A DNA stretch of 64,000 nucleotides, from the NCBI RefSeq assembly GCF_023611925.1, contig NZ_CP091456.1:1592001-1656000 (forward strand), written 5' to 3'. The notes under the pieces are model-generated. The model was given only the letters and a program-made list of their open reading frames with translations, ran no database searches and had not been told where the DNA came from. Origin of the DNA: Avibacterium sp. 20-132. GTDB lineage: Bacteria > Pseudomonadota > Gammaproteobacteria > Enterobacterales > Pasteurellaceae. Made by a program: the position numbers and the translations under genes. Of the stretch, positions 46,885 through 56,740 are shown in pieces (positions within the stretch are counted from its first letter, which is position 1; each line of letters starts with the position of its first letter).

Positions 46885-47535
46885 ATGCTTACCGTAGAAA
46901 ACTTGATCGCCCAAAGCCAGCCGTATTGGGATAATTATATTCACCATTCTTTTGTTCAACAATTAAGTCAGGGAACACTGGCTAAAAAATGTTTTCAGCA
47001 CTACTTGCAGCAAGATTATTTATATTTATTTCAATATAGTCGCGCCTTATCTTTAGGTATTTTTAAAGCAGAAAATTTTGCTGAAATTTTGACCGCACAT
47101 CAAGCGAATGAGGTGTTATTAAAAGAAACTCAGCTACACGTTGCTTTTTGTAAAGCGTGGGGCATTTCAGAAGAGACGTTGCATCAAGTGCAAGAATCAA
47201 CCGCTTGTGTGGCTTATACGCGTTATGTTTTAGATTGTGGAATGAAAGGGGGATTGGCTGAGCTTTATACCGCACTCGCACCCTGTATGCTAGGTTATGC
47301 GGAAATAGGCAAAATACTGAGTCAGCAAACGCCAGTGGCAAACAATCCTTATCAACAATGGATTGACACTTACGGAGCAGAGGATTTTCAGCAGGCAGCA
47401 CAAGAATTTATGACGATGTTAAATGGATTATTTATCGATCTTTCCCGCAAACAGCAACAGCGCTTACAGCATATTTTCACTACCGCGACACGAATGGAAA
47501 TTGATTTTTGGCAAATGGGATTGGATTTAAGCTAA
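46885..47535 (+). CDS. tenA: TenA-type aminopyrimidine aminohydrolase / thiaminase II
   Basis: A 216-residue all-helical TenA protein that salvages thiamin pyrimidines. YTRYVLDCGMKGGLAELY holds the catalytic Cys (~residue 135), followed by ALAPCMLGYAEIG. The start at 46885 has AAGGAAAA upstream. No TPP riboswitch is seen before it. It lies between ygiW and qseB, 19 bases before qseB, and so may be co-transcribed with the two-component genes. Confidence 0.93.
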   Translation: MLTVENLIAQSQPYWDNYIHHSFVQQLSQGTLAKKCFQHYLQQDYLYLFQYSRALSLGIFKAENFAEILTAHQANEVLLKETQLHVAFCKAWGISEETLHQVQESTACVAYTRYVLDCGMKGGLAELYTALAPCMLGYAEIGKILSQQTPVANNPYQQWIDTYGAEDFQQAAQEFMTMLNGLFIDLSRKQQQRLQHIFTTATRMEIDFWQMGLDLS

Positions 47536-47554
47536 GTAAAGTGCGGTTAAAATT

Positions 47555-48220
47555 ATGCGAATTTTATTAATTGAAGATGATCCTTTAATTGGTGATGGGC
47601 TTAACATTGGGTTGAGTAAATCGGGTTTTAGTGTCGATTGGTTTAAAGAGGGGGAAAGTGGTATGCAAGCCTTGCGTTATGCCCCTTATGATGCGGTGGT
47701 GCTCGATCTCACCTTGCCGAAAAAAGATGGCTTGCAGGTGTTGAACCAATGGCGCAAGGAAAATCAAGATGTACCAGTGCTAATTTTAACCGCACGAGAT
47801 AGCTTGGAACAACGGATTGAAGGTTTACAACTTGGGGCGGACGATTATCTCGGCAAACCTTTTGCTTTGGCTGAAGTGGTGGCACGCTTGCAAGCCTTAA
47901 TTCGTCGCCGTTATGGACAAGCACAATCTTTTCTTCAGCACGGCGTCGTGAGCCTTGATCTTGGACAGCATAAAGCCTTTTTACGCAACCAAGAGATCTC
48001 TCTCACGGGAACGGAATATAAGTTACTTGAGCTGTTTATGCATAATAAAGAGCGGGTACTTTCTCGTAGCTTTATTGAGGAAAAGCTTTATACTTGGAAT
48101 GATGAAGTGAGCAGTAATGCATTAGAAGTGCATATTTACAATTTACGCCAAAAATTAGGCAAGCCTTTTATTCGCACTGTGCATGGAGTAGGCTACGCGC
48201 TTGGAATGATGGAGGAATAA
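47555..48220 (+). CDS. qseB: Response regulator QseB
   Basis: A 221-residue OmpR-type regulator. The receiver domain has the acidic pair in [10 protein letters not shown] and phospho-acceptor Asp in [14 protein letters not shown] (~residue 51). The winged helix DNA-binding domain covers ~125-220 ([31 protein letters not shown]). It pairs with the kinase encoded two bases downstream and probably binds the CTTAA-N6-CTTAA box before ygiW. Confidence 0.93.
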   Translation: MRILLIEDDPLIGDGLNIGLSKSGFSVDWFKEGESGMQALRYAPYDAVVLDLTLPKKDGLQVLNQWRKENQDVPVLILTARDSLEQRIEGLQLGADDYLGKPFALAEVVARLQALIRRRYGQAQSFLQHGVVSLDLGQHKAFLRNQEISLTGTEYKLLELFMHNKERVLSRSFIEEKLYTWNDEVSSNALEVHIYNLRQKLGKPFIRTVHGVGYALGMMEE

Positions 48221-48221
48221 A

Positions 48222-49595
48222 ATGAACACTCGTAGCTTACGCCTTCGTCTCATTCTGATCCTCTCTCTATTCGCTTGTACTATTTGGCTGATTTCTACCG
48301 CGATTGCTTGGTCAGCGGCACGCAGTCAAGTAAATGAAGTCTTTGATACACAACAAATTTTATTTGCCAAGCGGCTTGCAACCTCTCATTTAAGAAGTAT
48401 TTTGATTGAACGCCCTCGCCCGGAGGGGAAAAATCATCGACAAAAACCACCGCACTTTCGCAAAAGGCAAAATTATGATGACGATGCACTTGCCTTTGCG
48501 ATTTTTAATCGTGATGGTGAAATATTGCTGAGTGATAGTGAAAATGGCAACAATTTCATTTATGAACCGAAAAGAGGCTTTCACAATACCACGTTGCAAG
48601 GAGATGACGATAAATGGCGAATTTTTTGGCTACCAGCGGCGGAAGGCAGATTAATGATTGCCGTGGGGCAGGAACTTGAATATCGTCAAGAATTAATCGA
48701 AAAAATGGTGCTAGGGCAAATGTGGATTTGGTTTGCTAGCCTGCCTGTGCTACTTGCCGTGATTATTTGGGCTATTAGCCGTGAATTGGCGATATTGCGC
48801 AAAGTGAGTGAACAAGTCAGCCATCGTCGTCCTGATGATGATCAGCCGTTAAATACTGAGCCAGTGCCAAAGGAAATCTTGCCATTAGTGCAAAATTTAA
48901 ATCAATTTTTTACTCGCACGGCAAGCAGTTTATTGAGAGAGCGGCGTTTCACCTCCGATGCAGCCCACGAATTACGTAGCCCGCTCACCGCCTTACGTAT
49001 TCAAACCGAACTTGCTCAAATGGCGGGGAAAGATGAAGCAATGCGAAATCAGGCATTGCAAAATCTTACTTTAGGTATCGATCGTGCCAGCCAATTAGTT
49101 GAACAGTTGCTTACCCTTTCCCGTCTAGATAATCTCAATGAATTGGCACATCTCAACCGCATTGAATGGGATAAATTAATCACTGAGCTTGTGGCTGAAC
49201 GTTATTTAGAGGTGGAAAACGCAGGGTTTCGCTTAATTTTTGAACCTCTCAGTTCACCCCGAACCCAACAAGGTGAGCCATTATTACTTTCTTTGATGCT
49301 ACGTAATTTGATTGATAATGCCATTGCTTATTGTCCGAAAGGAAGTGAAATCCGCCTTATTTTACAACAGGATAAACTCATTATTGCGGATAATGGCGGA
49401 GGCGTGCCTGATAATGTTTTAGAGAAGTTAGGGCAACGCTTCTACCGCCCAGCGGGACAAAATGAAAAAGGGAGTGGTTTGGGGCTATCTATTGTACAAC
49501 GCATCGCTCAACTGCATCATTATCAAGTGCGGTATAAAAATGCAGAGAATTTACGTGGAGAGAAAGGCTTTTGGGTGGAGATTTTGTTTCATTGA
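48222..49595 (+). CDS. qseC: Sensor histidine kinase QseC
   Basis: A 457-residue membrane kinase with two membrane segments (LRLILILSLFACTIWLISTA, ~7-30; IWFASLPVLLAVIIWAIS, ~165-185) around a ~130-residue periplasmic sensor. The phospho-His lies in FTSDAAHELRSPLTALRIQ (~residue 250). ATP-binding motifs are NLIDNAIAYC, IIADNGGGVPD and GSGLGLSIVQRIA. It is known in relatives to respond to catecholamines and iron. Confidence 0.93.
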   Translation: MNTRSLRLRLILILSLFACTIWLISTAIAWSAARSQVNEVFDTQQILFAKRLATSHLRSILIERPRPEGKNHRQKPPHFRKRQNYDDDALAFAIFNRDGEILLSDSENGNNFIYEPKRGFHNTTLQGDDDKWRIFWLPAAEGRLMIAVGQELEYRQELIEKMVLGQMWIWFASLPVLLAVIIWAISRELAILRKVSEQVSHRRPDDDQPLNTEPVPKEILPLVQNLNQFFTRTASSLLRERRFTSDAAHELRSPLTALRIQTELAQMAGKDEAMRNQALQNLTLGIDRASQLVEQLLTLSRLDNLNELAHLNRIEWDKLITELVAERYLEVENAGFRLIFEPLSSPRTQQGEPLLLSLMLRNLIDNAIAYCPKGSEIRLILQQDKLIIADNGGGVPDNVLEKLGQRFYRPAGQNEKGSGLGLSIVQRIAQLHHYQVRYKNAENLRGEKGFWVEILFH

Positions 49596-49598
49596 AAA

Positions 49599-49622
49599 GC
49601 ACCTTAATTTTCATTAAGGTGC
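49599..49622. terminator. Terminator between qseC and ytfE
   Basis: GCACCTTAAT / ATTAAGGTGC around TTTC, between converging genes. On the minus strand it is followed by TTTTC. Confidence 0.7.
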
Positions 49623-49630
49623 AACGATTT

Positions 49631-50134
49631 CTATTGTTCGCTTAAGACACGAGGGAATAAGATATTATTTTCTGTGTGAATATGTTCTTGTAAATCATCA
49701 CAAAATTCTTGAATACCTTGATAGAGATTACGCCAAGAGGTGCAAGCATCGGCAGGTGGCGTCATATTGTGAGTAAGGGATCGTAGAACTTCTATTGTCG
49801 CACTATGTTCATCGTGTTCAAATTCCATTACCTGAATAGGCATTCTCGCCATCATATAATTTCCCGCTTGAATCATCGGGAATAAGATTTGTTCTTCTTT
49901 CATCATATGGCTAGATAAATCGGCATAGGCATTTTTTAATGCATCAGCCAGACCTTTTGGGCAATCAGGCAGATCACCGTGGCGTGCTTCAACTTTCTCT
50001 GCAAGAGGAATAAGTTCTTGTAATTGTTCACGATGACGTTGATGAAAACGCGATAGAATATGCGAAATCGTTTCTTGGTAACTGGCATCTTGCCATTGTT
50101 CATCTGCTTGTTTCATTCTGTTTTCTAATGACAT
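49631..50134 (-). CDS. ytfE: YtfE/RIC-type di-iron Fe-S cluster repair protein (short form)
   Basis: A 167-residue hemerythrin-like four-helix protein. His ligands lie in ILSRFHQRHREQL and EARHGDLP, HMMKEEQILFP, EFEHDEHSATIEVL and QEHIHTENNILFPR, the pattern of RIC/YtfE/DnrN proteins. The usual ~50-residue ScdA-N domain with its Cys-Cys motif is absent, so this is a short version that lacks the N-terminal part. It repairs nitrosative damage. FNR-like and palindromic sites lie upstream. Confidence 0.82.
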   Translation of the reverse strand: MSLENRMKQADEQWQDASYQETISHILSRFHQRHREQLQELIPLAEKVEARHGDLPDCPKGLADALKNAYADLSSHMMKEEQILFPMIQAGNYMMARMPIQVMEFEHDEHSATIEVLRSLTHNMTPPADACTSWRNLYQGIQEFCDDLQEHIHTENNILFPRVLSEQ

Positions 50135-50168
50135 AATTTAACCTTATTTGGATTATTAAACCTGACAA

Positions 50169-50184
50169 AAATACTAAGGTATTT
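50169..50184. promoter_or_regulatory. Palindrome upstream of ytfE, possible NsrR-type site
   Basis: AAATAC-TAAG-GTATTT has perfect 6-base arms, 35 bases before the ytfE start. Its position would overlap the promoter predicted from the FNR-like site, as a repressor site should. The match to the longer NsrR consensus is only partial. Confidence 0.35.
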
Positions 50185-50227
50185 AGTTGGTAATCCCAAC
50201 TTCTTTTTAAAAAAAATGGTGAGCTTA

Positions 50228-50239
50228 TGATCTAAATCA
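50228..50239. promoter_or_regulatory. FNR-like site upstream of ytfE
   Basis: TGAT-CTAA-ATCA matches the core of the FNR consensus TTGAT-N4-ATCAA, lacking only the outer bases. It is centred ~100 bases before the ytfE start, suitable for oxygen- or nitric oxide-dependent expression on the minus strand. Confidence 0.5.
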
Positions 50240-50327
50240 GGTTTTATAACTCAAAATAGGTGGGAAAATTTTACAAAATTCTACCGCACTTTAAATTATA
50301 GAGAATGAAAGGCTGTGTGAAGTGAAA

Positions 50328-50355
50328 AAGCGGTTTAAGCTAAACCAAACCGCTT
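50328..50355. terminator. Hairpin after the SirB2-like gene
   Basis: AAGCGGTTT / AAACCGCTT stem with a 10-base loop, 16 bases beyond the stop of the minus-strand gene. No T run follows on that strand beyond TTTCACTT. Confidence 0.55.
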
Positions 50356-50370
50356 GAGAGTTTGATGAGA

Positions 50371-50718
50371 TTAATGGTTGTAGCCGAGTAAGATTGCGCC
50401 GAGCAATGAAATGAGTGCAATCAGAAAGGCAATAGGGTTATTCGTTATGCCACGTTTGAAAAATTTCGCCGCAAAAATAATGTAGATAATCAATAATCCA
50501 AATTTAGCGATAATCCACCAAGGAAACCCCACGTTTAATGTGAATAATAAGATTGCGCCACTTACGATAAGTAGCGTATCCGATAAGTGCGGTAAAATTT
50601 TGAGCAATTTTATTGCACGCCAATCTTTTCCAGCAAATTGCATTAAGGCTCGGATCACAAAAAGTCCTAAGCTAATAAAAGCACAAAAAAGGTGGGTGTA
50701 AATTGTGTAAAAAATCAT
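50371..50718 (-). CDS. SirB2 family membrane protein
   Basis: A 115-residue protein with four hydrophobic segments (near residues 5-25, 45-62, 68-85, 95-112), matching the SirB2 (invasion gene expression up-regulator) family. The motif GFPWWIIAKFGLLIIY is typical. The molecular function is unknown. It is a single gene between ytfE and gyrA. Confidence 0.85.
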   Translation of the reverse strand: MIFYTIYTHLFCAFISLGLFVIRALMQFAGKDWRAIKLLKILPHLSDTLLIVSGAILLFTLNVGFPWWIIAKFGLLIIYIIFAAKFFKRGITNNPIAFLIALISLLGAILLGYNH

Positions 50719-50793
50719 TGTCGAATAGCCTATACGATGGTTTTTAATTTAACATATTGAGCGTGAAAAAAGGTTTCAGCTTTGAGAAAAGAG

Positions 50794-50815
50794 AAAGTGG
50801 GCAATAGCCCACTTT
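50794..50815 (-). terminator. gyrA terminator
   Basis: AAAGTGGGC / GCCCACTTT around a 4-base loop, three bases after the gyrA stop on the minus strand, followed by CTCTTTTCTC. Confidence 0.7.
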
Positions 50816-50818
50816 ATT

Positions 50819-53470
50819 TTATTCTTCCGTGTTTTCTATTGTGTCTTCGTTGTCTTCTTCATCAACATCACAAACACGTTCAAGGCTGACAACCTGTTCT
50901 TCTTCTGTGGTGCGGATTAAACGCACGCCTTGGGTGTTACGTCCAACTATACTCACTTCGCTAACACGGGTTCTGACTAAGGTTCCAGCATCTGTAATCA
51001 GCATAATTTGGTCATTTTCTTCCACTTGGGTTGCTGCAACAACTTTACCATTACGCTCACTGACCTTGATAGAAATCACCCCTTTGGTATTACGGGATTT
51101 TGTTGGATATTCTGCTAAAACGGTACGTTTACCGTAACCATTTTGTGTTGCGGTGAGGATTGCCCCTTCATTTTTCGGAATAACTAGCGAAACCACTTTG
51201 TCGATATTGAGATCAAGGGTTTCTTCGTTATTATCGTCAGAAATCTCTTCAATTTCCACCGCACTTTCATCATCAGAAAGATCGTTTGTTAGGGCTAATT
51301 TAATTCCGCGCACGCCAGTGGCTGTACGTCCCATTGGGCGAACAGCACTTTCTGCAAAACGCACCACGCGACCTTGCGAAGAGAACAGCATAATTTCATT
51401 TGAACCGTCTGTAATATCCACACCGATGAGTTCATCTTCATCACGCAAGTTCAGGGCGATAATCCCGTTAGAACGAGGACGACTAAATTCGGTAAGGGCG
51501 ATTTTTTTCACCATTCCCCCAGCAGTTGCCATTACTACAAATTTATCTTCTTCATAAGCAGAAATCGGCAAAATTGCGGTAATGCGCTCATTTTCATCCA
51601 GTGGCAGAATATTGACAATTGGGCGGCCACGCGCACCGCGGCTGGCTTGCGGTAGTTGATAAACCTTGAGCCAGTATAAACGTCCACGGCTTGAGAAACA
51701 AAGAATTGTATCGTGTGTATTCGCAACCAATAATTTTTCAATGAAATCTTCTTCTTTCATTTTTGTTGCTGATTTACCTTTACCGCCGCGGCGTTGTGCT
51801 TCGTAATCGGTAAGTGGCTGATATTTGACATAGCCTTCGTGAGAAAGGGTAACCACCACATCTTCTTGAGCGATAAGATCTTCTAAATTAATATCACCTG
51901 ATGCCGTTGTAATTTCAGTACGGCGTTCATCATTAAATTCTGTTTTGATGCGTGCGAGTTCTTCACAAACTACTTCTCTTAAGCGTTCTGTACTATTTAG
52001 AATATGCAATAATTCGCCAATTTCGACTAAAATTTCCTGATATTCAGTGACAATTTTTTCGTGTTCTAAGCCAGTTAGGCGTTGCAAACGTAGATCTAAA
52101 ATCGCACGGGCTTGTTCTTCAGAAAGATAATAGACGCCATCACGCAAACCTAATTCGGGGGCAAGATCTTCAGGGCGAGAGGCATTCATTCCCGCCGCCT
52201 CTAACATTCCGCTTACGTTACCTAACTGCCAACCGCGAGCAAGCAAGGCTTCACGGGCTTCATCGCCTGTTTTAGAGGCACGAATTAATTCAATAACGGG
52301 ATCGATATTGGCTAAGGCAATAGCTAGCCCTTCTAAAATATGCGCTCGTTCGCGGGCTTTGCGTAATTCAAACACTGTACGACGTGTTACCACTTCACGG
52401 CGGTGTTTTACAAAGGCCTCAATAATTTGTTTTAAGTTAAATAATTTTGGCTGACCGTGATCTAAGGCAACCATATTGATCCCGAATGTTACTTGCATTT
52501 GGGTGAGGGCGTAGAGGTTATTTAACACCACTTCGCCCACAGCATCACGTTTTACCTCAATTTCTAGACGAATTCCTTCTTTATTTGAAACATCAAGGAC
52601 ATTACTGATCCCTTCAATTTTCTTTTCACGTACAAGTTCAGCAATTTTTTCTACCAGTTTTGCTTTATTAACTTGATAAGGAATTTCTGTAACAACGATG
52701 GTTTCACGTCCTTTATCTGAAGTTTCAACTTCAGCTTTGGCACGTACATAAACTTTTCCCCGTCCTGTTTTATAAGCATCTTCAATGCCTTTTCGTCCAT
52801 TGATCAGCGCGGCAGTTGGAAAATCAGGCCCCGGAATAAATTGCATAAGTTCATCAATGGTAATTGCTTCATTATCCAAGTAAGCTAGACAGCCATCTAA
52901 AACTTCACCCAAATTATGAGGAGGGATATTTGTTGCCATACCCACCGCAATCCCTGAGGAACCATTCACTAATAAGGCCGGAATTTTGGTTGGTAGCACA
53001 TCAGGAATCATTTCTTTACCATCATAGTTTGGTGAGAAATCAACCGTTTCTTTATCAAGATCGGTGAGCAATTCCTGTGTGATTTTTTGCATACGAACTT
53101 CGGTATAACGCATTGCCGCTGGCGCATCACCATCTATCGAGCCGAAGTTACCTTGACCATCTACCAACATATAGCGCAATGAGAAAGGTTGAGCCATACG
53201 CACAATGGTGTCATAAACCGCACTGTCACCATGAGGGTGATATTTACCGATCACATCACCGACAACACGTGCTGATTTCACATAGGCTTTACTGTGGGTA
53301 ATGCCACTTTGATCCATTGAATATAAAACACGGCGGTGTACAGGTTTTAAGCCATCTCGTACATCAGGTAAAGCACGGCCGACGATTACCGACATAGCAT
53401 AATCAAGGTAAGAAGATTTAAGTTCTTCTTCGATACTAACAGGGGTAACGTTTGAAACCAAATTCGTCAT
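50819..53470 (-). CDS. gyrA: DNA gyrase subunit A
   Basis: An 883-residue type IIA topoisomerase subunit. The catalytic Tyr region reads [10 protein letters not shown] (~residue 122). The quinolone-determining region reads [14 protein letters not shown] with Ser83 and Asp87, the susceptible-type residues. The GyrA box QRRGGKGK is near residue 560, and beta-pinwheel blades and an acidic tail ([13 protein letters not shown]) follow. The length is normal. Confidence 0.98.
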   Translation of the reverse strand: MTNLVSNVTPVSIEEELKSSYLDYAMSVIVGRALPDVRDGLKPVHRRVLYSMDQSGITHSKAYVKSARVVGDVIGKYHPHGDSAVYDTIVRMAQPFSLRYMLVDGQGNFGSIDGDAPAAMRYTEVRMQKITQELLTDLDKETVDFSPNYDGKEMIPDVLPTKIPALLVNGSSGIAVGMATNIPPHNLGEVLDGCLAYLDNEAITIDELMQFIPGPDFPTAALINGRKGIEDAYKTGRGKVYVRAKAEVETSDKGRETIVVTEIPYQVNKAKLVEKIAELVREKKIEGISNVLDVSNKEGIRLEIEVKRDAVGEVVLNNLYALTQMQVTFGINMVALDHGQPKLFNLKQIIEAFVKHRREVVTRRTVFELRKARERAHILEGLAIALANIDPVIELIRASKTGDEAREALLARGWQLGNVSGMLEAAGMNASRPEDLAPELGLRDGVYYLSEEQARAILDLRLQRLTGLEHEKIVTEYQEILVEIGELLHILNSTERLREVVCEELARIKTEFNDERRTEITTASGDINLEDLIAQEDVVVTLSHEGYVKYQPLTDYEAQRRGGKGKSATKMKEEDFIEKLLVANTHDTILCFSSRGRLYWLKVYQLPQASRGARGRPIVNILPLDENERITAILPISAYEEDKFVVMATAGGMVKKIALTEFSRPRSNGIIALNLRDEDELIGVDITDGSNEIMLFSSQGRVVRFAESAVRPMGRTATGVRGIKLALTNDLSDDESAVEIEEISDDNNEETLDLNIDKVVSLVIPKNEGAILTATQNGYGKRTVLAEYPTKSRNTKGVISIKVSERNGKVVAATQVEENDQIMLITDAGTLVRTRVSEVSIVGRNTQGVRLIRTTEEEQVVSLERVCDVDEEDNEDTIENTEE

Positions 53471-53691
53471 TGAAATATTCCCTAATTACATAAAAAATTG
53501 CTCGGATTGTATCATAATTCCAATAATATCTCTAATTTTGTAATGAATTTTTACCGCACTTAGGCAATAATAAGGGGCATAAAACAAAGCGTGTGATAAC
53601 CTTAGCAAAGAAAAGAGAAATTTACCGTAGAATAAAAAAGATAGAAAATTTACGCTAAAATAATAAAAATCAAAAACAAGAGAACAATCTA

Positions 53692-54402
53692 ATGCAAAAT
53701 ATCGACCAACAAGAACTGGAAAAATTTGAAAAAATGGCGAAAACTTGGTGGGATCCTGAAGGGGATTTTAAACCTATCCACCGCTTAAATCCGCTTCGTT
53801 TGGATTATATTTGCCAACAAGCTGGGGGGTTATTTGGTAAAAACGTTTTAGATGTTGGTTGTGGCGGCGGTATTTTAGCTGAAGCAATGGCTAAGCAAGG
53901 GGCAAATGTTACCGGTATTGATATGACCACCGCCCCCCTTGAAGTAGCAAAATTACACGCACAAGAAAATGGTCTAAGTATTGATTATCAACAGACCACC
54001 ATAGAAAATTTTCTTGAAAAATACACCGCACTTGACGGAGAAAAATTTGATGTGATTACGTGTATGGAAATGTTGGAACACGTTCCTGATCCTAGCTCGA
54101 TCATCAATACCTGCAAAGCCTTGTTAAAGCCTAATGGCGTATTGTTTTTTTCTACGATTAATCGCACTTTAAAAGCGTGGGCGTTGGTTATTATTGGTGC
54201 GGAATATGTATTAAAAATGTTGCCGAAAGGCACACATAATTACGAAAAATTTATTAAACCCGCTGAATTACTTGCTTGGACAGACCGCGCTGAGTTAGAT
54301 TGTGTGAATATGGTCGGCTATCATTACAATCCACTTATGGGAACATTCAAATTAAATCAGGACGTCAGTGCTAATTATATGGCAACATTTAAAATGCGAT
54401 AA
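53692..54402 (+). CDS. ubiG: Ubiquinone biosynthesis O-methyltransferase
   Basis: A 236-residue SAM-dependent enzyme that methylates two hydroxyl groups in ubiquinone synthesis. The start region [20 protein letters not shown] and SAM motif [17 protein letters not shown] (~residue 52), then [11 protein letters not shown], are diagnostic. It is divergent from gyrA, as in E. coli. Confidence 0.96.
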   Translation: MQNIDQQELEKFEKMAKTWWDPEGDFKPIHRLNPLRLDYICQQAGGLFGKNVLDVGCGGGILAEAMAKQGANVTGIDMTTAPLEVAKLHAQENGLSIDYQQTTIENFLEKYTALDGEKFDVITCMEMLEHVPDPSSIINTCKALLKPNGVLFFSTINRTLKAWALVIIGAEYVLKMLPKGTHNYEKFIKPAELLAWTDRAELDCVNMVGYHYNPLMGTFKLNQDVSANYMATFKMR

Positions 54403-54440
54403 AAAATCACCGCACGCTTTTAAAAGTGCGGTGATTTTTT
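54403..54440. terminator. Terminator between ubiG and fur with inverted uptake cores
   Basis: AAAATCACCGCAC / GTGCGGTGATTTT, a 13-base perfect stem followed by TT. It lies between converging ubiG and fur. Confidence 0.85.
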
Positions 54441-54461
54441 GCTTAGTTTTTAGAAGCGTAA

Positions 54462-54902
54462 TTATTTCTTTTCTTTCTCATCACAGTTATCAATATCACT
54501 ACATTTACCGTAAAGATATAAACTGTGCGTTTTTAATTTAATACCGTGTTCTTCACTAATTTGTTTTTGTCGTTGTTCAATGATCTCGTCATTAAACTCA
54601 AAGACTTTGCCACAATCCACGCAAATAATATGATCGTGATGTTCACTCGGTGCAAGTTCAAAAACGGATTTATTTCCTTCAAAGTTATGGCGAATGAGAA
54701 TATTTGCTTCATCAAATTGGTTAAGTACACGGTAAACCGTTGCTAAGCCAATATCTTCACCGCGTTCAAGCAATAGTTTATAAACATCTTCTGCAGAAAA
54801 ATGTGACATACTATGTTCTTGCATTAACGCTAAAATCGTTAAGCGTGGCTCGGTAATTTTTAACCCTGCTTTTTTAAGAAGTTTAATATTTTCTTCAGAC
54901 AT
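54462..54902 (-). CDS. fur: Ferric uptake regulator
   Basis: A 146-residue metal-dependent repressor. The winged-helix N-terminus (LKKAGLKITEPRLTILALMQ) is followed by the metal-binding HHDHIICVDCGKVFEF (~residues 87-102; His cluster plus CxxC) and a C-terminal Cys pair region (CSDIDNCDEKEK). It is the last gene of ybfE-fldA-fur, 30 bases behind fldA. Confidence 0.97.
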   Translation of the reverse strand: MSEENIKLLKKAGLKITEPRLTILALMQEHSMSHFSAEDVYKLLLERGEDIGLATVYRVLNQFDEANILIRHNFEGNKSVFELAPSEHHDHIICVDCGKVFEFNDEIIEQRQKQISEEHGIKLKTHSLYLYGKCSDIDNCDEKEKK

Positions 54903-54931
54903 AATGTTTCCTTTCTTTTGCTCTTGGTGGG

Positions 54932-55459
54932 TTACTCAACTAACTCAGCTAAACACATTTCATCAAAAACTTGTTTTGTCCATTTTTCAACACGTTCAGC
55001 AGTCAGTTCTGGCTGACGATCTTCATCAATACATAGACCTACAAATGTATTTTCGTCAACGAGTGCCTGCGAAACTTCAAAAGTGTAACCTTCCGTTGGC
55101 CAATGACCGACAATAATCGCACCTTTTGGTTCGATAATATCACGTACTGTTCCCATTGCATCGCAGAAATATTCTGCATAGTCTTCTTGGTCGCCACAAC
55201 CAAAAATGGCGACTAATTTATCTGTGAAGTCAATTTCTTCTAAGGTTGGAAAAAAGTCGTCCCAGTCGCATTGGGCTTCACCATAGTACCAAGTTGGGAT
55301 ACCAATCATTAAAAAGTCATAGGCTTCAATATCTTCTTTCGTACTCTTGGCAATATCGCGAATATCTACCACTTCTGAGCCTAATTGTTTTTGAATCATT
55401 CGTGCAATGTTTTCAGTATTGCCCGTGTCACTACCATAAAATAAACCAACGATAGCCAT
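54932..55459 (-). CDS. fldA: Flavodoxin I
   Basis: A 175-residue FMN electron carrier. The phosphate-binding loop is FYGSDTGNTENIA (~residues 7-19). IPTWYYGEAQCDWDDF and FGCGDQEDYAEYFCDA provide the flavin-flanking aromatic residues. It is placed between ybfE and fur, the conserved arrangement linked to iron and redox control. Confidence 0.96.
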   Translation of the reverse strand: MAIVGLFYGSDTGNTENIARMIQKQLGSEVVDIRDIAKSTKEDIEAYDFLMIGIPTWYYGEAQCDWDDFFPTLEEIDFTDKLVAIFGCGDQEDYAEYFCDAMGTVRDIIEPKGAIIVGHWPTEGYTFEVSQALVDENTFVGLCIDEDRQPELTAERVEKWTKQVFDEMCLAELVE

Positions 55460-55461
55460 TT

Positions 55462-55749
55462 TTATTTCCTATTTTCTTGAAATTTAAAATATTCTTGTAA
55501 AATCGTTACGATTAACTCTGAACGACTAACACGCTGTACAGACGCTAAATCTTCCAATTGTTGAACAATATCCGTATGCAATTTCAGCTCAACACGCTTT
55601 AAACCGCAGGATTTATCCCGTCTAAGTTGATTACGTTTGTTGATACGGAGTTGTTGTTCTCGGGTCAGCGGATTTGTTTTTGGGCGTCCCACTTTGGGTG
55701 TGTTAGCAAACAGATCTAAGGTTATGCAATCTGCATCTTGTTTTGCCAT
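55462..55749 (-). CDS. ybfE: YbfE family, LexA-regulated ribbon-helix-helix-like protein
   Basis: A 95-residue basic protein with PKVGRPKTNPLTREQQLRIN and a C-terminal predicted ribbon-helix-helix (VELKLHTDIVQQLEDLASVQ then RSELIVTILQEYF). In E. coli its homologue is LexA-regulated. No LexA box was recognised here, but a Fur-like sequence lies ~36 bases upstream. Its stop is 2 bases before fldA. Confidence 0.85.
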   Translation of the reverse strand: MAKQDADCITLDLFANTPKVGRPKTNPLTREQQLRINKRNQLRRDKSCGLKRVELKLHTDIVQQLEDLASVQRVSRSELIVTILQEYFKFQENRK

Positions 55750-55784
55750 TTTTCAAATCACTGAACTGGTTAAAATGTAGCTAA

Positions 55785-55799
55785 TTGAGAATGATAAGC
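55785..55799. promoter_or_regulatory. Possible Fur box before ybfE-fldA-fur
   Basis: TTGAGAATGATAAGC resembles the GATAATGATAATC hexamer array of Fur boxes, with about two mismatches in the core. The location, ahead of an operon containing fur, makes autoregulation plausible. Confidence 0.4.
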
Positions 55800-55875
55800 T
55801 ACAACTACTCATCGCCGCGAACTATATCACAATTCATAGTTGATTAAAACCCTCAACCTTTGATTGGTGAGATTG

Positions 55876-56661
55876 TTATTGGCTATCTAAAAAACGCTGA
55901 ATAATGCGAATAATCGCGTCAGGTTTTTCGGCGTGTACCCAATGTCCACTGCCGTTAATGGTGAAAGAGCTGGCTTGGGGGAATTGGGCTAAAATCTGCT
56001 TGCTATATTCAGGTTGAATATAATCAGATTGTCCACCTTTGATAAATAGAGTAGGGTTGGGATAAAAACAATCCTGCCAATCCATAAGGTGAGAATAGTT
56101 TTGTTTCAGTGCGGTCAAATTAAAACGAAATTTTTCAGTAGATTGTGCATCAAAGGATTTCAACATAAATTGCTGAATGCTTTCTTCTGGTATGTGTTGA
56201 GCTAATATTGGTTTGGCTTGCTGGCGTGTTTCTGCGTGAGCTTCTTTTACGGCGAAAAGGCCATCAAATACGCTATTATGTCCGTGTTCGCCATATTTCA
56301 CTGGCGCAATATCAATAACGATCAATTTTTTCACTAAATCAGGGCGAAGGCTTGCCGCTTTCATTGCGGTTTTTCCCCCCATGGAATGCCCGATTAAGAT
56401 CACCTGTTTAAGATCTAAATGTTCAATAGTGGCTAATAGGTCTTCCGCCATTAAATCATAATTCATTGATTCAGAATGAAAACTCTGTCCGTGATTGCGT
56501 AAATCTAGGCGTAAAATAGGGTAATTTTCCGCAAAGGCTCGGGCAATCACCCCTAAATTATTCATATCGCCAAATAATCCGTGAATAAACACTAAGGTTG
56601 GGTTGCTAGTAGGTTGTTTTAATTGATGAAATTGAAAATTGAGTAATTGCGTTTGCGACAT
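55876..56661 (-). CDS. ybfF: YbfF-type alpha/beta-hydrolase esterase
   Basis: A 261-residue esterase with the oxyanion region FIHGLFGDMNNLG, nucleophile elbow LIGHSMGGKTAM (Ser ~residue 97) and terminal GSGHWVHAEKPD (catalytic His). I chose the ATG at 56661; the open frame runs 22 codons further but would crowd the seqA promoter. YbfF hydrolyses short acyl-CoA or esters in vitro. It is divergent from seqA. Confidence 0.9.
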   Translation of the reverse strand: MSQTQLLNFQFHQLKQPTSNPTLVFIHGLFGDMNNLGVIARAFAENYPILRLDLRNHGQSFHSESMNYDLMAEDLLATIEHLDLKQVILIGHSMGGKTAMKAASLRPDLVKKLIVIDIAPVKYGEHGHNSVFDGLFAVKEAHAETRQQAKPILAQHIPEESIQQFMLKSFDAQSTEKFRFNLTALKQNYSHLMDWQDCFYPNPTLFIKGGQSDYIQPEYSKQILAQFPQASSFTINGSGHWVHAEKPDAIIRIIQRFLDSQ

Positions 56662-56740
56662 AATTTTTGCGTGAGTATTTGAAAATAAATCGTTATAATG
56701 TTGCAAAAGCGTAAAGAGATCAAGCAACTGGAGAGAAAAA

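Noticed and set aside
53270..53320. Quinolone resistance change in gyrA
   Set aside because: Ser83 and Asp87 are both the susceptible type.
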